Shown: positions 31,529-45,300 of the stretch, one piece after another
Layout: each line of letters begins with the position of its first letter
Position numbering within the stretch: position 1 is the first letter of the stretch
Assembly (NCBI RefSeq): GCF_031755915.1
Contig: NC_083388.1
Span: 18,874,001-18,938,000 of the forward strand
Length of the DNA stretch: 64,000 nt
Reading direction: 5' to 3'
Origin: Ziziphus jujuba
Taxonomy: Eukaryota > Streptophyta > Magnoliopsida > Rosales > Rhamnaceae
Made by a program: the position numbers and the translations under genes
The notes under the pieces: model-generated
Seen by the model: only the letters and a program-made list of their open reading frames with translations
The model's database searches: none
Told to the model about the DNA's origin: nothing

Positions 31529-34251
31529 CTATGATGCCAAAACCGGAACTCGTTTGTTCCCAACAGCCTTGCGAAGCATATAATATCCATTCCTATAATG
31601 TTCAATTGAGAAACAAAGTTGCCGTATAACCTCTCGTTTTTCTTCTGCTCCTTCCACTATTGCAACTTTTAGCTTCTCAACCTCATCTTCCAATTCACTA
31701 GCTCTTGTTCTTAGCTCCTCCACCTGTTTATGTGCCCCTTCAGCCTTGGCAATCAGTTCTACGTGTTCTAAGTGTAATTGCCGCAACTGCTTATCCATTT
31801 GAACGATCCTGTCATCTCTACAACTCAACTCTGTTTCAAGAGTATGGACTTTAGTATTGAGATCGTCTGTTTTGTCTTTCAGCGAATCAAGGCTCTTATT
31901 CAGTGTCTCAATCGAGCTATCTTTTTCCTCGATGTTGGCCTTTAAATGGTTGATTTTACTGCTAAGTCTTTCCTCCATTTCAGTTTTTTGGGCCTTGATT
32001 TTTCTAATTTCCTCCTCCAACAAACGTCCCCGACATTCCCAATCTCTAAGTTGCTGCTCCAAATGAGTTTTTTTCTCTAGCAACTTTGATATTTCTGCCT
32101 TGACCTGTGACTTTTCTGGAAATATCTTCTGCTCGGCATCTGATACTGCTAACTTCAAATCCCTGATCTCATGATCCCTGTCTGATAAACTACTTTTTAA
32201 CCTTGTCATCCTTTCCTGCAGCTTGGAGACCTCTCTTTTCTCTGCGTTGAGCTTGTTTTTCCACATGGTAACATCCTTTTGAGCCAATTCAAGCTGACCC
32301 TGCAGTTGGCGGATTTTCTCAGAGGATTTATTTCTCTCAAGTTCGCATTTCAAATTATTAATTTCATTTTCTGAACCCAGAAGTCTTTCTTTTGTTATTC
32401 TAAGCTCCTCTACCAGTGTCTGAATATTGTTATCTGGGTTTACATCTCCATCCAACACATTAAGCCTTTCCTGAAACTCTGATGTCTGATTTTCCTCCAA
32501 TGCCAGTTCAATCTGGCTCGTCTTGACTTCTTTCTCTGTTGCTGATTCAACCCCAGCTGCAAGAGCATTATTGAATTCTGATGACTTATACCTTTGGAGC
32601 TCAATCTTCAATCTAGCAATCTCTTCTTCTGAATCCTGTATTTTTTCATTTGCAACCCTTAGCTCTTGCTCATATCCTGCAATTCTAGAAAAATAATCTT
32701 CAGACGTCTCATGTTTCGACCCCCTAGAAGACAATGAACCATCCACATTATCATCCTGTAGCAGGCGAAGCTTCTCTTTCAATTCACGGAGCTCAATTTC
32801 CAGTTCAATTATCTTTCTATGTGAAGCATGATCACCGCCATTTACCAAAAGTCCTGAGTAATTGTTGACTGAGGAATCATCAGATTCTGCCTCGGAATCT
32901 GTTAATGTAGATGATTCATCTCCTTCTTTCTGGTAATAATCAGAACTGTTGCCACCAGGGCCAAGAAAGAAATCAAAACCAGCTGCTCGGTTGCCAGATT
33001 TACGGCGACCTAGCCTTTGATCAGGAGAAGTCCATGTAGAGGGAAGTTCAGAGCCCATATCAGAAATGCCTGAGCCTTGAGATTGGAGATCTGAGGGGAT
33101 ATTCTTCCGCAATTCTCCTGTCACATGATCATACCGCTCAGCCAGAGACCGGTACATGCGGTAGAAATCCTCAACAAGAGAGATTAATTCTGGCCTCTTC
33201 TGATAATACATCTCAGCCTTCTTTGCAAATGAATCTCCATCCTCTTCGATCAGCTTCAACATCCGTTTGATGCTCTTGTCCATCTCTGAGATCAAGGATC
33301 GCTTCGTCATTTTCTTGTGCGGCATGTTTGCAAAAAATGATTAAAGCATTGCACTTCTTGTGTATATTAAACTGCATAATTTGGAATATCTAATTCTGTC
33401 CCAACAGTTGGGCAGTTAGGATTGAAGAGTACCTACACCGCTAGATTATGGTTTGGAGTAGATGAAGAGGCTAATTAATATCCAACCACTATATCAGCTT
33501 TACCCATTTTAACATTGCCTCATTTAGAATGTGGAACAAAAATCCTTTGTGCTGATGGGATGATAACTCATATCCTAGGGAAAGGGCAACAAAAAGGAAA
33601 ACCCTTTTGCTCATAAATTGTACACATAGGGAATGAAAAGGAAAATGGAAAAAGAAACAGCATTATCAGACATAGATTACGAGTTTTATTGATAAGGTAA
33701 CATAAATATAATTCTCTATGGTATAGTTTTAGACAATATTTTAGACCTACGTACAATGTATAGGAAAAACACCATATAATCCAAGTATATGATAAAATCT
33801 TTCCAACAATCTAGATGAGGCAAAGTAAGTTGTAATTTCACGATTAACATGCACTCCGCTTCTTCTGAATTTATGCCCTAAAAGCTAACATGTAAGCTAG
33901 CAACAGGATTTCCATAAAACTTTTAATATCTTTAGTAGTACTTGATTGTGATCACTAAATAAGTGCAATTGAATGTAGGCAATTATTTTGCCTATTTCAT
34001 GAAAAGCATCTACTATATTCCTTGCAATATATTGGCGAGGACGGGAAGGTAGAAGATCGCCATTTAGCAATCTTTTTTCCCTTGTTTCATAATAGAAGAA
34101 CTTTAAAAAAGTAAAAGGAAAACGGGACTAAGACTGATAGAGATGATAGCTGCTTACCCTCAAGATTCTCAGAAAGCCACTTGGAGTTTTTTGGACTGAT
34201 GTGGCTATCCCACCACCAGGAATGTGACTTTCTTGATTCTAACCTTTTCAT
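31529..34251 (-). CDS. NET4: NETWORKED (NET4-type) actin-binding protein
   Basis: Plant-specific actin-binding protein. NET4 members link actin filaments to the vacuole membrane. Coding exon 1 (34251-34158) gives [19 protein letters not shown] and [12 protein letters not shown]. Exon 2 (33285-31529) joins in phase to [20 protein letters not shown] and [20 protein letters not shown], completing the N-terminal NAB domain. The larger open frame starting upstream at 33325 is intron read-through, since AG at 33287-33286 restores the conserved EMDKS. The protein has 616 residues: NAB (about 1-90), an acidic Ser-rich linker ([15 protein letters not shown]), a long coiled coil (about 180-575), and a C-terminal IRQ motif [17 protein letters not shown] (from about 580), reported in NET4 to bind RABG3 GTPases. 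Length and IRQ motif favour NET4 over the short NET3 and the much longer NET1 or NET2. Confidence 0.93.
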
Positions 34252-34277
34252 AATCTTATTGGAGTGGACCTGAAATT

Positions 34278-34310
<33 letters not shown>

Positions 34311-36100
34311 CCAATCAGCATTATTCTGGACCAGCGGAAGAAGAACATCTTATCTATATGTCTAGCTAATGAGATTTAGAAGATAATGAAGGGAAGAAGA
34401 CCGTCATTATTATTATTAACCTTTTTTTTTTTTTTTTCCTAGTAGGACTAGAATATCTAGTAACACCTAACTAACCGATGCTAGGACATGTTTATTTAAT
34501 TTGTCCATGGGTTTCCAAAGTATATCATGGCTGGATGAAAATCAAGAAAATTGATGTGTAATTCATTTATGTGGTTGGTACGACATATTGGACCACAAAG
34601 CACTATAAATCATACAAAGAAAAATAAAAAGAGAGAGAAACTCTCCATAATAGTTCCTTCTAAAACCTAAAAGAAAACTTCAATTTATGGAATGTTTTAA
34701 TTTCTCTGAAGTACCAAAAAAAATAAAATAAAATAAAATAAAAATTGTAAAGATAGGTATAGTTGTTCTTACCGTAGAAGTTGCCATTTGATACTTTGGT
34801 TTGAAACTCAAAAGAGTTTGATACGAAATTTCCTGAGTTGTCCAAAAACATCAACCAATCAGTTTTGCAATTCTGGCAGTAACCTCTATTTATATCTTTC
34901 TTTGCTTTTGTTTTTGATTTCTTTTTGTAATACTGTTCGAAATTGCAACTCAATTACAATTATAATATAACCCCATCAATGAAAGGTCATGTAGCAGCAT
35001 TAATTTCTACATCTGTACAATAACATTATTTCAATATAATATAATATGCGCATTTCATGCCGAATATTAATTATTAAGAAAAAAAAAAAAAAGTTAATCT
35101 CTAGGCCCATGATCGTTCTTGGAACTGGGCTGATTCGCTGCTGTAGACCAAGAGACTGTTAAGAGAGTCCAATTACTCACACAAGCACCTATTGCCCTGT
35201 GCAACTATCTAGATGGAGCGTGTATATACGCGCTTGCTCGCGGATTTAACAGTGGTGAAAAAAAAAGCATTAAAATCCGCAGGCATTGACCAAATAAGTA
35301 TACAGACTGTCCAAATGAGACTTACCGCTATACCTACCATTTATATTCGCTGTAACTCAGTACATTATTCTGTTTTGCAACTATTTGACAAAAAAAAAAA
35401 AACCACTGTTCAACTGCTGGTTTTTTCCATTCAAGCTCTCGGAATATTTTAGCTATGTTTCTTTAATTCTGCTTCTCTAAATTAAAATTCATTAAAAAAT
35501 AATAAATCTTCCAAATGCCGACACCAAGATAAACCAAACCAAACAGAAAAAAGAAAAAAAAAATCTCCTAAAAGAATTGCATTCGAAAGAGATAAAAGCT
35601 AAAGATAATGGGCATTATATCAATCTGCAAATTCAAAAGGTATTTCATAAATGGCTTTAGATTGAGTATTGAAATTCCTCGATCAATTAAAACAAACAAA
35701 CAAAAAATTAATCGTACATGTGTAGAAGAAAGCAGCTAGGGAAGAAGAAGAAGGAAGAAGAAGATGATGAAGAAGAAAGAGTTGAAGAAAACTTGAATTA
35801 GTAAGAAAGAAAGAAATTTGAATGAATGAAAATAAGAAAAAAAGTAAAAAAAGAAAAAGCTTACAGAGAAGAGAGGAGTGACAGATCCGGCTGAAGAGAA
35901 AAGCTGAAGACCCACTTCTAAAGCCCAGCCCCTCCAAACCCAAAGGGGCCGGGACCCCCAATCTAATGAACCCCTCCCTACTTTTTCAAGGAGCGGTGCA
36001 GAGCGGTAGAGGAAAAAGAGAGAGATACGCTCCAGAAAGTTCAAAAGGGTTGGAGCTCCCAAAAGAAGACAAACTTTCTTTCCCAACCCACCTCCTTTCC
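34252..36100 (-). promoter_or_regulatory. Probable NET4 leader exon and 5' UTR intron
   Basis: An acceptor TTTAATTTCAG lies at 34271-34270, only 18 nt before the ATG, so the leader is probably spliced. A good donor TTCTCT/GTAAGC lies after 35865 on the minus strand. It follows a pyrimidine-rich, GC-richer stretch (36100-35866) unlike its surroundings, which would suit the leader exon. The intron would be about 1.6 kb. An A run (34283-34310) and (AT)-rich DNA fill it. The exon limits are inference. Confidence 0.45.
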
Positions 36101-37443
36101 TCGTTCTCTCAAATTACCAAATATAATTCACTAAAGTCAAACACTCTCCCCCAAAAAAATATTATTTTATTTATATATATTTTAATTTATTTATTGCACA
36201 AAAATTTTATATTAAAAGAACCTAAAATATCATCTTCATCTCCATCCGGCCCTTTTATCTTTTTCCCAATTAATAATTTTTAGCCTCAGGAAAATGAAAA
36301 AAGAATATCAGAACAAATTTCAACTTCCCTTTTTTTTTTTTGTATTTAATATTTTTTTCAAACATTAGTTAATTTACAATACTACCCACGATCTTACATG
36401 TTAATTCTTCTGCGATGTTATTCTCAATCTCATCATGACCAAAAAAAGAAGAATACAGAAGGATATGGTTGTCCATAAAAAATAAAATAAAATAAATAAT
36501 GCTGGTTGCTTTCGTAGAAGAATTCGTGGATACTAGACAATAAAGCCCCGTTTGGCTTGCTTGGCCCCAGTTCATTTCATATAGACTTCTCCCGGTTTAA
36601 ACGGCGTGAGTAAGAGATTGGTTTTGGACCCACCGGCCACCCTGTCTGGCCCACCACGACGCCTTCAAGAAACATGGGCTGGGCATGCTTTAAATTTTTT
36701 GAATCAGTGCCCACGCGGAGCGAGCGCGGCGGTTGCGATGTATGCATGAACAGGTGCACTGTCCAAAAATCTCATTTAGTGATGATGTGGTCGCTCAGTC
36801 AACTGACATCTGGCGTCTTCTTTCAAGCACATATTACCGAATAAATAATCAAATAAACAAATAAAATAGAATACGCAGAGGCTTGTCGGGCTTTGCTCCG
36901 CTTGCAAGTTATTCCAGCTTTTATATTGGTCAAAGCTATAGGAAATTGAGACATAACCGGAACTACCTCTAATTAAATTAATCCCTAATTTATGCATCAA
37001 ATCCTCGTGTTCCGATTTGTGTAAGATTTTTTTTTTTTTTCCTTTTATTACTATATTATAAAAAAAGAAGAACTTTTTCAGCATTGTTTTTTCTTCATTT
37101 TTTTTTATTTTTTAAGAAACTTCTTTTCCTATAAATAGCGATGTGGTCAAGATTATACTGTAATTGGGAAATAATATTTTTATTTATTTATTAATTCCTT
37201 CTTTTCTGGAAGGTTGAAGTTTTACCAATTTCAAAAGGGTGGTTGAATTGACTTGTTCTGTTTCATATTAGTATGTAATTATCAAACTGAATTAGTTTCT
37301 CTAGAAAATTAAATCAAATGATTGTATAGCGCTATCAGAGTTGAGTAGTCATTTTATAAAAATTAAATCGATTTTTTTTTTTACTATTATTATTATTATT
37401 TGGCAATTTAAACTTTTGATGTAAAGATTTTTTTTCTAATATT

Positions 37444-37477
<34 letters not shown>

Positions 37478-37910
37478 TCACTTATGATCATTTACCAAAA
37501 AGCACATTCTACTTATTTATTTTAAGAGACTAAGCTTTATTTGTTGGATACCTGAAGATTTCATCCGTATTAATTAAATAAGGTCAATGATGAAAGGCCG
37601 ACTGTGTAAAATTTTTCTATATATAAATATTATCTATGGAGAATTATATAGAGTTGCTGTAACATGTTGGTTCATTCACATATATATTGGAAGTTGAGGA
37701 ATAAAATATTGTTTATGACCAGGATTTCTAGTTCGAGTTATGGCTTATCAAATACAGACACTACAACAAATATTATTTTTTATAGTATATTAAAAATACT
37801 ATAAAAGATATATAATTGCATTTTTAGAAATGTTATGATAGTCATATTATAAAAAATCTAATTTTTTAATAGTATTTTTGAAATACCATACTAAATGCTA
37901 GAATTCAAAC
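36101..37910. other. Intergenic, upstream of NET4
   Basis: AT-rich apart from a mixed-composition stretch at 36540-36760 (CCCGTTTGGCTTGC, GGCCCACCACGACG) with no long reading frame. A (TA)n tract lies at about 37447-37475. No gene was recognised. Confidence 0.5.
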
Positions 37911-37917
37911 TATAGTA

Positions 37918-38990
37918 AAAGAATGGGCTTGCCAGCCATTTGCTAATCAATTCACCAAGAAATTAATATGTTCTAATAAAACCCAATCGTTGCCAGCTAG
38001 CCAGCATGGATTTATTCTGAATTCAAAGTGGTTTAAGCTTAACATTGATGGATGTAGAAAGATAATCAGGGATCTCCGATTGATAATGGAGTAGTCTTCA
38101 AACAACATTGGAGAGATTAAATTAGACCTTCATTACTGCTAATAAGGTGATTGGTGATGAAATTCGGGCTTTGTTTCTTGGTTTAAGGCATAGTAATTCG
38201 GATATAGGAATGAGAAATGCAGATATACCTTTGTGGTTATATCTAAGAATCTGGTTTAGATATCAAAATCATATACTGGCATTGGCATCGTTATAGCTAC
38301 CAAGAGTCGAAGAGAGTAATTATATGATAAACGGACTCTGACCAATCTAAATTATTTGGATATTGATTTGGGTCTTTTTTCCTTTTTATTTTTTTTATTT
38401 TTTATTTTTTTTATTTTTGTGCTATAATTGATTTGGGTTTAGTTTCATATAGTTTCTCAAGCTCCACCCGATATTATTAGCCTTGTAGAGAATGGATATT
38501 CTAGCTACGGGTTCCATTTGTCATGAGGTTTTTTTGGCAATTGCCTCTGTATGAAAAAAATTAATAAATTGGAGATATTAACTGCATTATACCCTTCTTA
38601 AGTATATAAATTTTTTTGGCACTTTACCCTCTACGTTACAAAACCCCAGGACATTGCCCTGAATTATTGTTTTCATGTCAGTTAAGTCTCATAATTAATG
38701 GCTCCGACAATGCTTGCTAGATGATGCAGCTGATATTTCCTTAATCTTTCAAAAAAAAGAAAGTCTGATCGTTCATTTGACATATGAATTCGATAAAATT
38801 AAACATGTACAACACATATGGTTAACTACGTTTAAAAACTTTTTTCATTATAGTTTTTTTTTTTTTTTACTAACTAATTTTTTTGTCGACTTTGTTAGGA
38901 AAAATTGCATCATTTGACTAAAACTATTGTAAAAATAATCGTTTAAAGGATGATATTTGTAGTTAAAGGTGCAAAGTCTAAAAAAGTAAT
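37918..38990 (+). pseudogene. RNase H-like retroelement remnant, copy 1
   Basis: A decayed coding stretch includes KWFKLNIDGCRK, the start of the RNase H-like domain found in plant LINE-type pseudogenes, with scattered stops and frameshifts afterwards (GDEIRALF-like and SYTGIGIV-like pieces). Nucleotide similarity to 47637-48650 continues for about 1 kb, including ATCATATACTGGCATTGGCATCG blocks and a TGTTTTCATGTCAGTTAA(G/A)TCT stretch. It has no intact gene, and its element type is inferred from the short motif only. Confidence 0.6.
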
Positions 38991-40860
38991 GTAGTAGAGG
39001 AGATAAATTTTAACTACCCAATAAGTTTTATTTATTTACATGAAGTTTACAGAAAGTTTGAAATTTGGCCGTAAATTGGTATTCCGTGGATAAATATGTG
39101 GATTTGAGCTATCTATCATTTTCAATTCGCTTTGAAATTTCGAATGATAAACTGGATTTGTTAAAGAAAATTTATACCAAATTTCATTAAAATATTAAGT
39201 ATTTGATTTTATACGAATTTGCAAAGTAAAAGTTTTGCTGCAGAAATTTTTTGACAGCAGCAAGAATTTCAGTTTTGTGAAGTCCAAAACCTTACCAAAT
39301 GATTATGGAATGAGCTGAAGTTTTGAGAGATATTCATTTACATGTCTAATTGCATTTTGGAATTTTTTGTCATTTTATGTTTTGTATATTATCCAAATTG
39401 ATTTTTCACTAAAGTTACCTCTGTTTTAGAAACTAAATTCTAGTTTTATAGCTTTAACTAAAAACTCGAATTGGTCCATTTATTTAACTCTTTTGGTTTT
39501 AAACTTTTTATATAGGTGCCTGTATATGTCAACTTTGTTGTTGAAAAGTTTCAAGAAAATTCTTAATTTCTTTCATGTCAAACCAATAAAAAAGTTGTAC
39601 ATATTTGCACAAAAAACTGGTTTTAGTGTTTCGTTTTTTATGTATTGGATTTAAATTAGTTTTTTTTTTTTTTTTTTTTGACTTGAAATTTTTACTACAG
39701 ATAGATCCACACGTCTACTAAGTATCAGTAAAATGTCAAGTGATTTTAATATCGTTTGTTTGAATAAAAGAATTTACTTCAAAAACAGTCTTTTTTTACA
39801 TTGGTGCTGAATTTTAACTGATTTATGGCATTTTTGGCTATTGCTTTGAACTATTGCAAGTATATCACATATTGGATTGTGTTTTGTTATAGGAAATACT
39901 CATGCAAGTGTCTTTGATTATATTAATGTGTTTGAGAATATATACTTTTGGGAATTAAAAGAATTATAAATGAGTTTTGGTTAATTTTTTTTTTTTTATT
40001 ATTAGATATGTATATATATATATATATAGATATATATAAACATAAATACATATTATGTGGAAACTAAATGGAAATACAAAGGTCATGGAACTCTTGGGTT
40101 GACACCATGATATGGTAATGAAGGAGTGGTCACGGTTCCTAGCCGAGCAACCCCTAAATATGAAGATTGGGTGACAATTCATGGGAGAATAACCCAAAAA
40201 TACGTGGTTGATACATATAAACTATTTTGATATAAATTGTAGTCAATGTTTAGACAAAAACTGTTTTGTGGGTTGTTTTAAATAAATCATGAAGTTAATG
40301 TTAATGCTTGCAGTGAAATTTGCAATTGTTTATATTATGCTTATATTTATGTTTCTTATATATTTTTAGTGGTAAATTATTTATAATTATTATACTTTTA
40401 GCAAAGAAAAACCAAATTGTTATCTATAGAGCTTGTAGCTCACACATACTTTTCAAGAGTTGACGACGGATGCAAAAGAAAAAAGTGGCATAGATAGCTT
40501 TGGAGCCACTTTTGGAGTTTGTATTTTTAATCTATATTTTTGGAGCTTCATTAGGTATTATTTTGATTATATTTAGTACTTCTTTATGGTTATGTGTTAT
40601 TAATCTCAAGTTGGTCATTTTTGGTAATTGTTTTGGAGTATTGGAGTTGATTACCTTGTATGTAACTTTATTTTGGGATACTAAACCTTAAACTCTAATT
40701 TTATGTTGAGATTTGAAGATGCTATTATTTTAATCTTATGCTTTTAAGAATTATATTATTGGACTAGTACATTACCTTTGATAAATTTTTAATTTTTATT
40801 TATTTATTTATTTGGATGTTGTTACCTATTTGTAAACTATGGTTTGGCGGTGGTGGGGCG
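38991..40860. other. Repeat-like insertion specific to copy 1
   Basis: This stretch has no counterpart in copy 2, where similarity breaks at about 39045/48655. Its composition (TTTGAGAGATATTC, GTTGACACCATGATATGG, AGCTTGTAGCTCACAC) looks like an old LTR or other dispersed repeat, but I found no matching ends, primer site or coding domain. Confidence 0.4.
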
Positions 40861-42016
40861 GGGGGTGAAATTTATAGTACTCCCCGAGTACTGAACACTC
40901 AGTACTACTATCCTTCTTTGACTGCCACGTGTATCATCTTTCCACGTCAGAAGCTGCTTCATTCCTCTGCATAACGCCGTTTGCCTCTGTCTCTTTTTTT
41001 TTGATGGTTTCTGAAACCTAACACACCACCGAAGAGGAGATAAGGTGAAAATCAAAAAGATTAGACAGAAATTCCAAGTGAAAAGAGCGGCTTGGGACTG
41101 TTATCCGGTGGCTTTGGATGTGGATCTGGTAGTAGCTGAGCAGCAAATCGAGGCGGTGGTGGACTCGTATGCTAGGAACGAAGCATTTAATTGCAACGAT
41201 GGTGAAATTTATTGACCGAGCAGTATCAGATTGAGGAGTATGGGTTTGAGGAAGCTCAGTTGGATATAACGTGAAATCACAAGGAACATGGTTTCATGGG
41301 GTTTTATAAACTTTAGGAATTCTTTAGTATTTTGGGTTCACAAGTTAAAACTTACAAGACCGTGCGTTGAAAGTGATTTTAGAAGGAAAAAAAATAAAAT
41401 TATATAACAAATTATGGGTGTTTGATTTGATTTGATGGTGCTGGTAGTGGAAATTTATTATGGTTTGTTTTTTTTTTTTTTTTTTTTTTTTCTCTTCATT
41501 TCTTATGCTTTCATAATTGGGTATTTGAGGATTTAACTTTTAGATTTAATTTACTTGTGCCTTCCCCATTTTTATAATTCCTAAATGTAATCAATTTCTA
41601 ATTCTGTTTGGTTCAGATTCAAAAGAAATAAAAGAAAAATATTTGGTTGAGGAGGGAGCTGTTTGAAATACATTTATCACTTGCTTTGATGGTCTTTTGC
41701 TGGAAAATTGAGGATATATAATTAGGATTAAAAACTTCCCTTGGAAAACCATTCTATAGAAGCCAGGAAAAGGAGCAACAAACCTTGATACGGGAAAACA
41801 ATGAACCTCGCACATTTTAATCTTTTCCTCTCTTCGGTGGTGGGTGCGTTGGTTGCAGAAACAAAGAACTGAGAGCAAACGGCGTTTCGGAGAGACGGAG
41901 ACGGAGAGGAGAACGAGGCAGCTTTTTGACGTGGATAAACTGATACACGTGGCAGTCAGAGAACGGCAGTAGTACTGAGTGGCCAGTACTCCGGGAGTAT
42001 TAGAAAATTTTCCCCT
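40861..42016. mobile_element. Non-autonomous element with about 180-bp inverted ends (MULE-like)
   Basis: The left arm (about 40861-41045) and right arm (about 41822-42016) are diverged inverted repeats. They share ACTGCCACGTGTATCA, CCACGTCA, ACGCCGTTTGC and CACCACCGAAGAG in opposite orientation. The long ends and the internal gene-like segment suggest a Mutator-like (Pack-MULE) element. No 9-bp target duplication is clear because the ends run into G/C tracts. It is absent from copy 2 of the segmental duplication, so it was either inserted after the duplication or lost there. Confidence 0.72.
41050..41272 (+). pseudogene. Captured gene-like fragment inside the inverted-repeat element
   Basis: Between the inverted arms is a GC-richer stretch reading IKKIRQKFQVKRAAWDCYPV, ALDVDLVVAEQQIEAVVDSY and ARNEAFNCNDGEIY, then a stop. 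It continues one frame over as TEQYQIEEYGFEEAQLDIT. The composition and amphipathic acidic pattern look like a host protein-coding piece with one frameshift rather than transposase. I do not recognise the source gene. Confidence 0.45.
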
Positions 42017-42331
42017 CCCGGGGGGGGGGTGGTTGACATTTGTCTTATCGCTTCTTTTGATGGAAATCACGTATTCCAACAATTAGTTAGGCATTTAAGT
42101 TGAAAAAAAAAAAGATTGAACAGCTAATTAACACCTAGGAAAACGAAGAAACAATCTTGGCATGGGACCATTTCACTTGGCAAAATTATCTATTAAAGAA
42201 GTAAGTTTGACAGACAAGTAGTTGGACGGAGGAAATTACTAATGAAAAAGTTGTGAAACCATCACTCGGATGGGAAGGATAATTAAGCTAGCTCCACTTG
42301 AAGTTTAAAGCTCCGTGAAAATTTAGTAAAA

Positions 42332-45300
42332 ATGGCTGAAACTCAACGAAAGAAGCACTTTGTTCTAGTCCACGGAGCAAGCCATGGAGCCTGGTGTTGG
42401 TACAAGATTCGGAGTCTCATGGAAACCGGTGGTTACAAAGTCACATGCTTGGACCTCAAAGGTGCCGGAATCAATCAATCCGATCCCGATACCATTCTCA
42501 CTTTGGAAGATTATAGTTACCCTCTCATCAAATTCATGTCCAACTTGCCAGACAACGAAAAGGTCTCCTCATAATTATTACCTACTTACAAAGAGCTATT
42601 TTTACATATACGCTTTGATGAAAATTTATTACTATACGTTTATAATCTAGCGATTGAGTACCATATGTTATGGATGAGAATTGGAAAATTTATTATTTGC
42701 AGGTAATAATGGTGGGACACAGTGCAGGGGGTGCAAGCCTTACAGATTCAATCTACAGATTTGGTAAGAAAATAGAAATGGTCATCTATGTTGCTGCAAC
42801 CATGTTGAAACACGGCTTCTCTACGGATCAAGATGTCAAAGACGTACGTAATATATTAATTAGTTTCTCAACGTTCTTCTTAATTGTTTTACATTTCTCA
42901 TATATATATTGATTATTTATACCTGGATGTGTGATTGTGCAAAAGTACTGCAAATATGTGTCCAATGGTTAATACTAATTAAGATCTTATTTTGTATTGA
43001 TTTTGAAAAGTTTTTAACGTTTAAAAATTACTTTGCATAGCTTTTGAAATACCTTTAAAGCTCAAAAGTTACTTTTAAAAGTGTTTGAACAATTTTTCAA
43101 AAATGTTTAAGGCTTTCAAAAAAATTTCTACCAAAAATCAATAAAGATTATAATTTCTTCAATAAGCTCTGCTAGGGAAGCAAGAGCTTTGGAGAAGGAG
43201 AAACAAAAACTATCCCAAACTGACCTAGAAGTCTCAGCTTACTCAAAGTTTTTAGTTTCTTTTCTTTAGTCTCCATTTTGGACCACCTCTAGCTTAATAA
43301 AACTTTTCTTTGTATTTTTTAGCTTCTTGTCCTAATTTAAAAACCATAACATGAAGTTAGAAGAACACAAAAGTTGAAAACCGGGGAAGAGTTCCTGTCA
43401 CTTTCCTTGACGATTGCAGAGCTCAAATTAAACTTTTGCTGCCATCAGATCAGTTTCATTTTGACTGCATTACCTTGAAAAATGGGTTTTTGCTGGCATT
43501 GCAGATACCAATTCCTAGTTTATTTTGGCTTCTCAGATCATATATATACTTATATATATTATTTATTTTGGCTTCAAGAAGATGAAGTCAAGCATAACAC
43601 ACTAAATACAAATATCGATGTGATTTCCAATATCGTAATTTGCTCCAGAGAATCAGAACTCTAGCCATGAACGTATTTACATTAGGCCCTGCGGCCCTCA
43701 ATTGATTATTCCTTTAATATTTTAACAGGTTAGTTTTGCTTAATTAAATAATTATCGCTAAAATTTAGGCATGTGCCCCCTAAATTTATGATTTGTTACC
43801 TAGTATTTACTCATTTCCTTGTTAAATGTAATATTTCCTTTTTAGCTTAATGAATGTCTAATTCAAACACCAAATACTATATAATTAAAAATATTGAAAA
43901 ATACTTGTTTTACATGTAAGCCTACAAATTTGTTTATTTGAAGGGGGAAAAAAAAAATCTAAGATTATCTTTTGTTATTGATACTATTTTTATTTATTTA
44001 TTAAAAAATCAATTTATTTTTAGTTTTCAAGTTTAACATATGTAAAATCTTCATTTAAAAAAAAAATTTGTCTTTTCAAATGTTAATAACTAAACTATTT
44101 CATTATTTTTATATTATTACGTTATAATAGTTGAATATAAAATATAAATTACAAGCTATGCACTTCACTTCATGAGTACTCAAATTTTTTGTTTTGTTGT
44201 GAATTATTATAATTTGATTTTCTTTTTCTTTTCTTTTTTTTTTAAAAGAAATGTTTACAATGGTGCCGCTCTGAGCAGATTTTCTAGATGACTCGGTTAA
44301 TTATTCTAATGATGTACACATATGATCTTTTTTTTATTTTTTAATCAACTTATTAGGGAATAAATTTGATTATTTCATTTTCTCCATCGAAGTCAGCTTA
44401 ATAAGCTTAAGCTGACTAAGTAAATATATAAATTATTCTAATGATGGACACAAATGATCTTCTTTTATTTTTGAATCAACTTAATAGGGAATAAATTTGA
44501 TCATTTCATTTTCTCCATCGAAGTCAGCTTAATAAGCTTAAGCTGACTAAGTAAATATATAAATCCTCAATGTAGAGTGACAAATTAGGTTGTGCATGTT
44601 CTACAAATCTAAATGGCAGCACAGAATTATTATATATGAGAGTACACCCTGTTTTCCCATTCCAATTATACAATATTTAATATTTTTAAAAAACTTATCC
44701 TGGTAAAATAGTAATTCTTGATTTTTTATTTTATTTTTTTCCAATTTGATAGTTAAAGTACATAAAGAATTCTATTAGTTAATTAGTTAAGAGAGGGATT
44801 GGCTTCGTATCCCATGCATGCACGGACCCACATGCATATATAAATACTTGATTAATTATAATAAAGATAGGCCGTGATCTTAATTAATAACAGATCAACA
44901 TTAATTAACTTGTTGTGTAAACTATGTTCGGTCTTAGTTAATTAGGTATCTGACAGATCTATTCAGGTAGCTATTATGCATTTTCATTTGCTAGTATTTG
45001 ATTTAAGAAAACGAATTTGTTTATTGTTTTATGCTGTTGAACTTGGGCTTAGAATGAATTTTATTTTATTTTGCCTGCGATTCAGTAAAAGTTGCTGCAT
45101 TTCTTTAAAAAAAAAAAAAATATGAAAATGTTAGTAGTAGTACTACTATCTTTGAAAATGAAAAATATTCTGATATGAAAAATATGTATTTTTTAAATTA
45201 TCTTCTACAATACGGAACAGGGTAGACCTGATTTGTCTGAATATGGAGATGTAAACAAATTTAGATATGGGATGGGACCTGATCAGCCTCCAACCAGCGT

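Noticed and set aside
33286..33325. [13 protein letters not shown] as the N-terminus of the NET4-like protein
   Set aside because: Splicing at AG 33287-33286 joins exon 1 (34158) in phase and restores the conserved NAB domain, so these residues are intronic.
35683..36086. Overlapping minus-strand frames of 92 and 116 codons
   Set aside because: They have low-complexity Leu/Phe/Ser composition in the pyrimidine-rich stretch that is better explained as the NET4 leader exon. No family resemblance.
40500..40691. 63-codon hydrophobic plus-strand frame
   Set aside because: AT-rich repeat-like DNA with no start context or homology that I can recognise.
41591..42082. 163-codon minus-strand frame across the right inverted arm
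   Set aside because: It spans the element boundary and the G/C tract, and the left arm has no matching frame, so it is chance.
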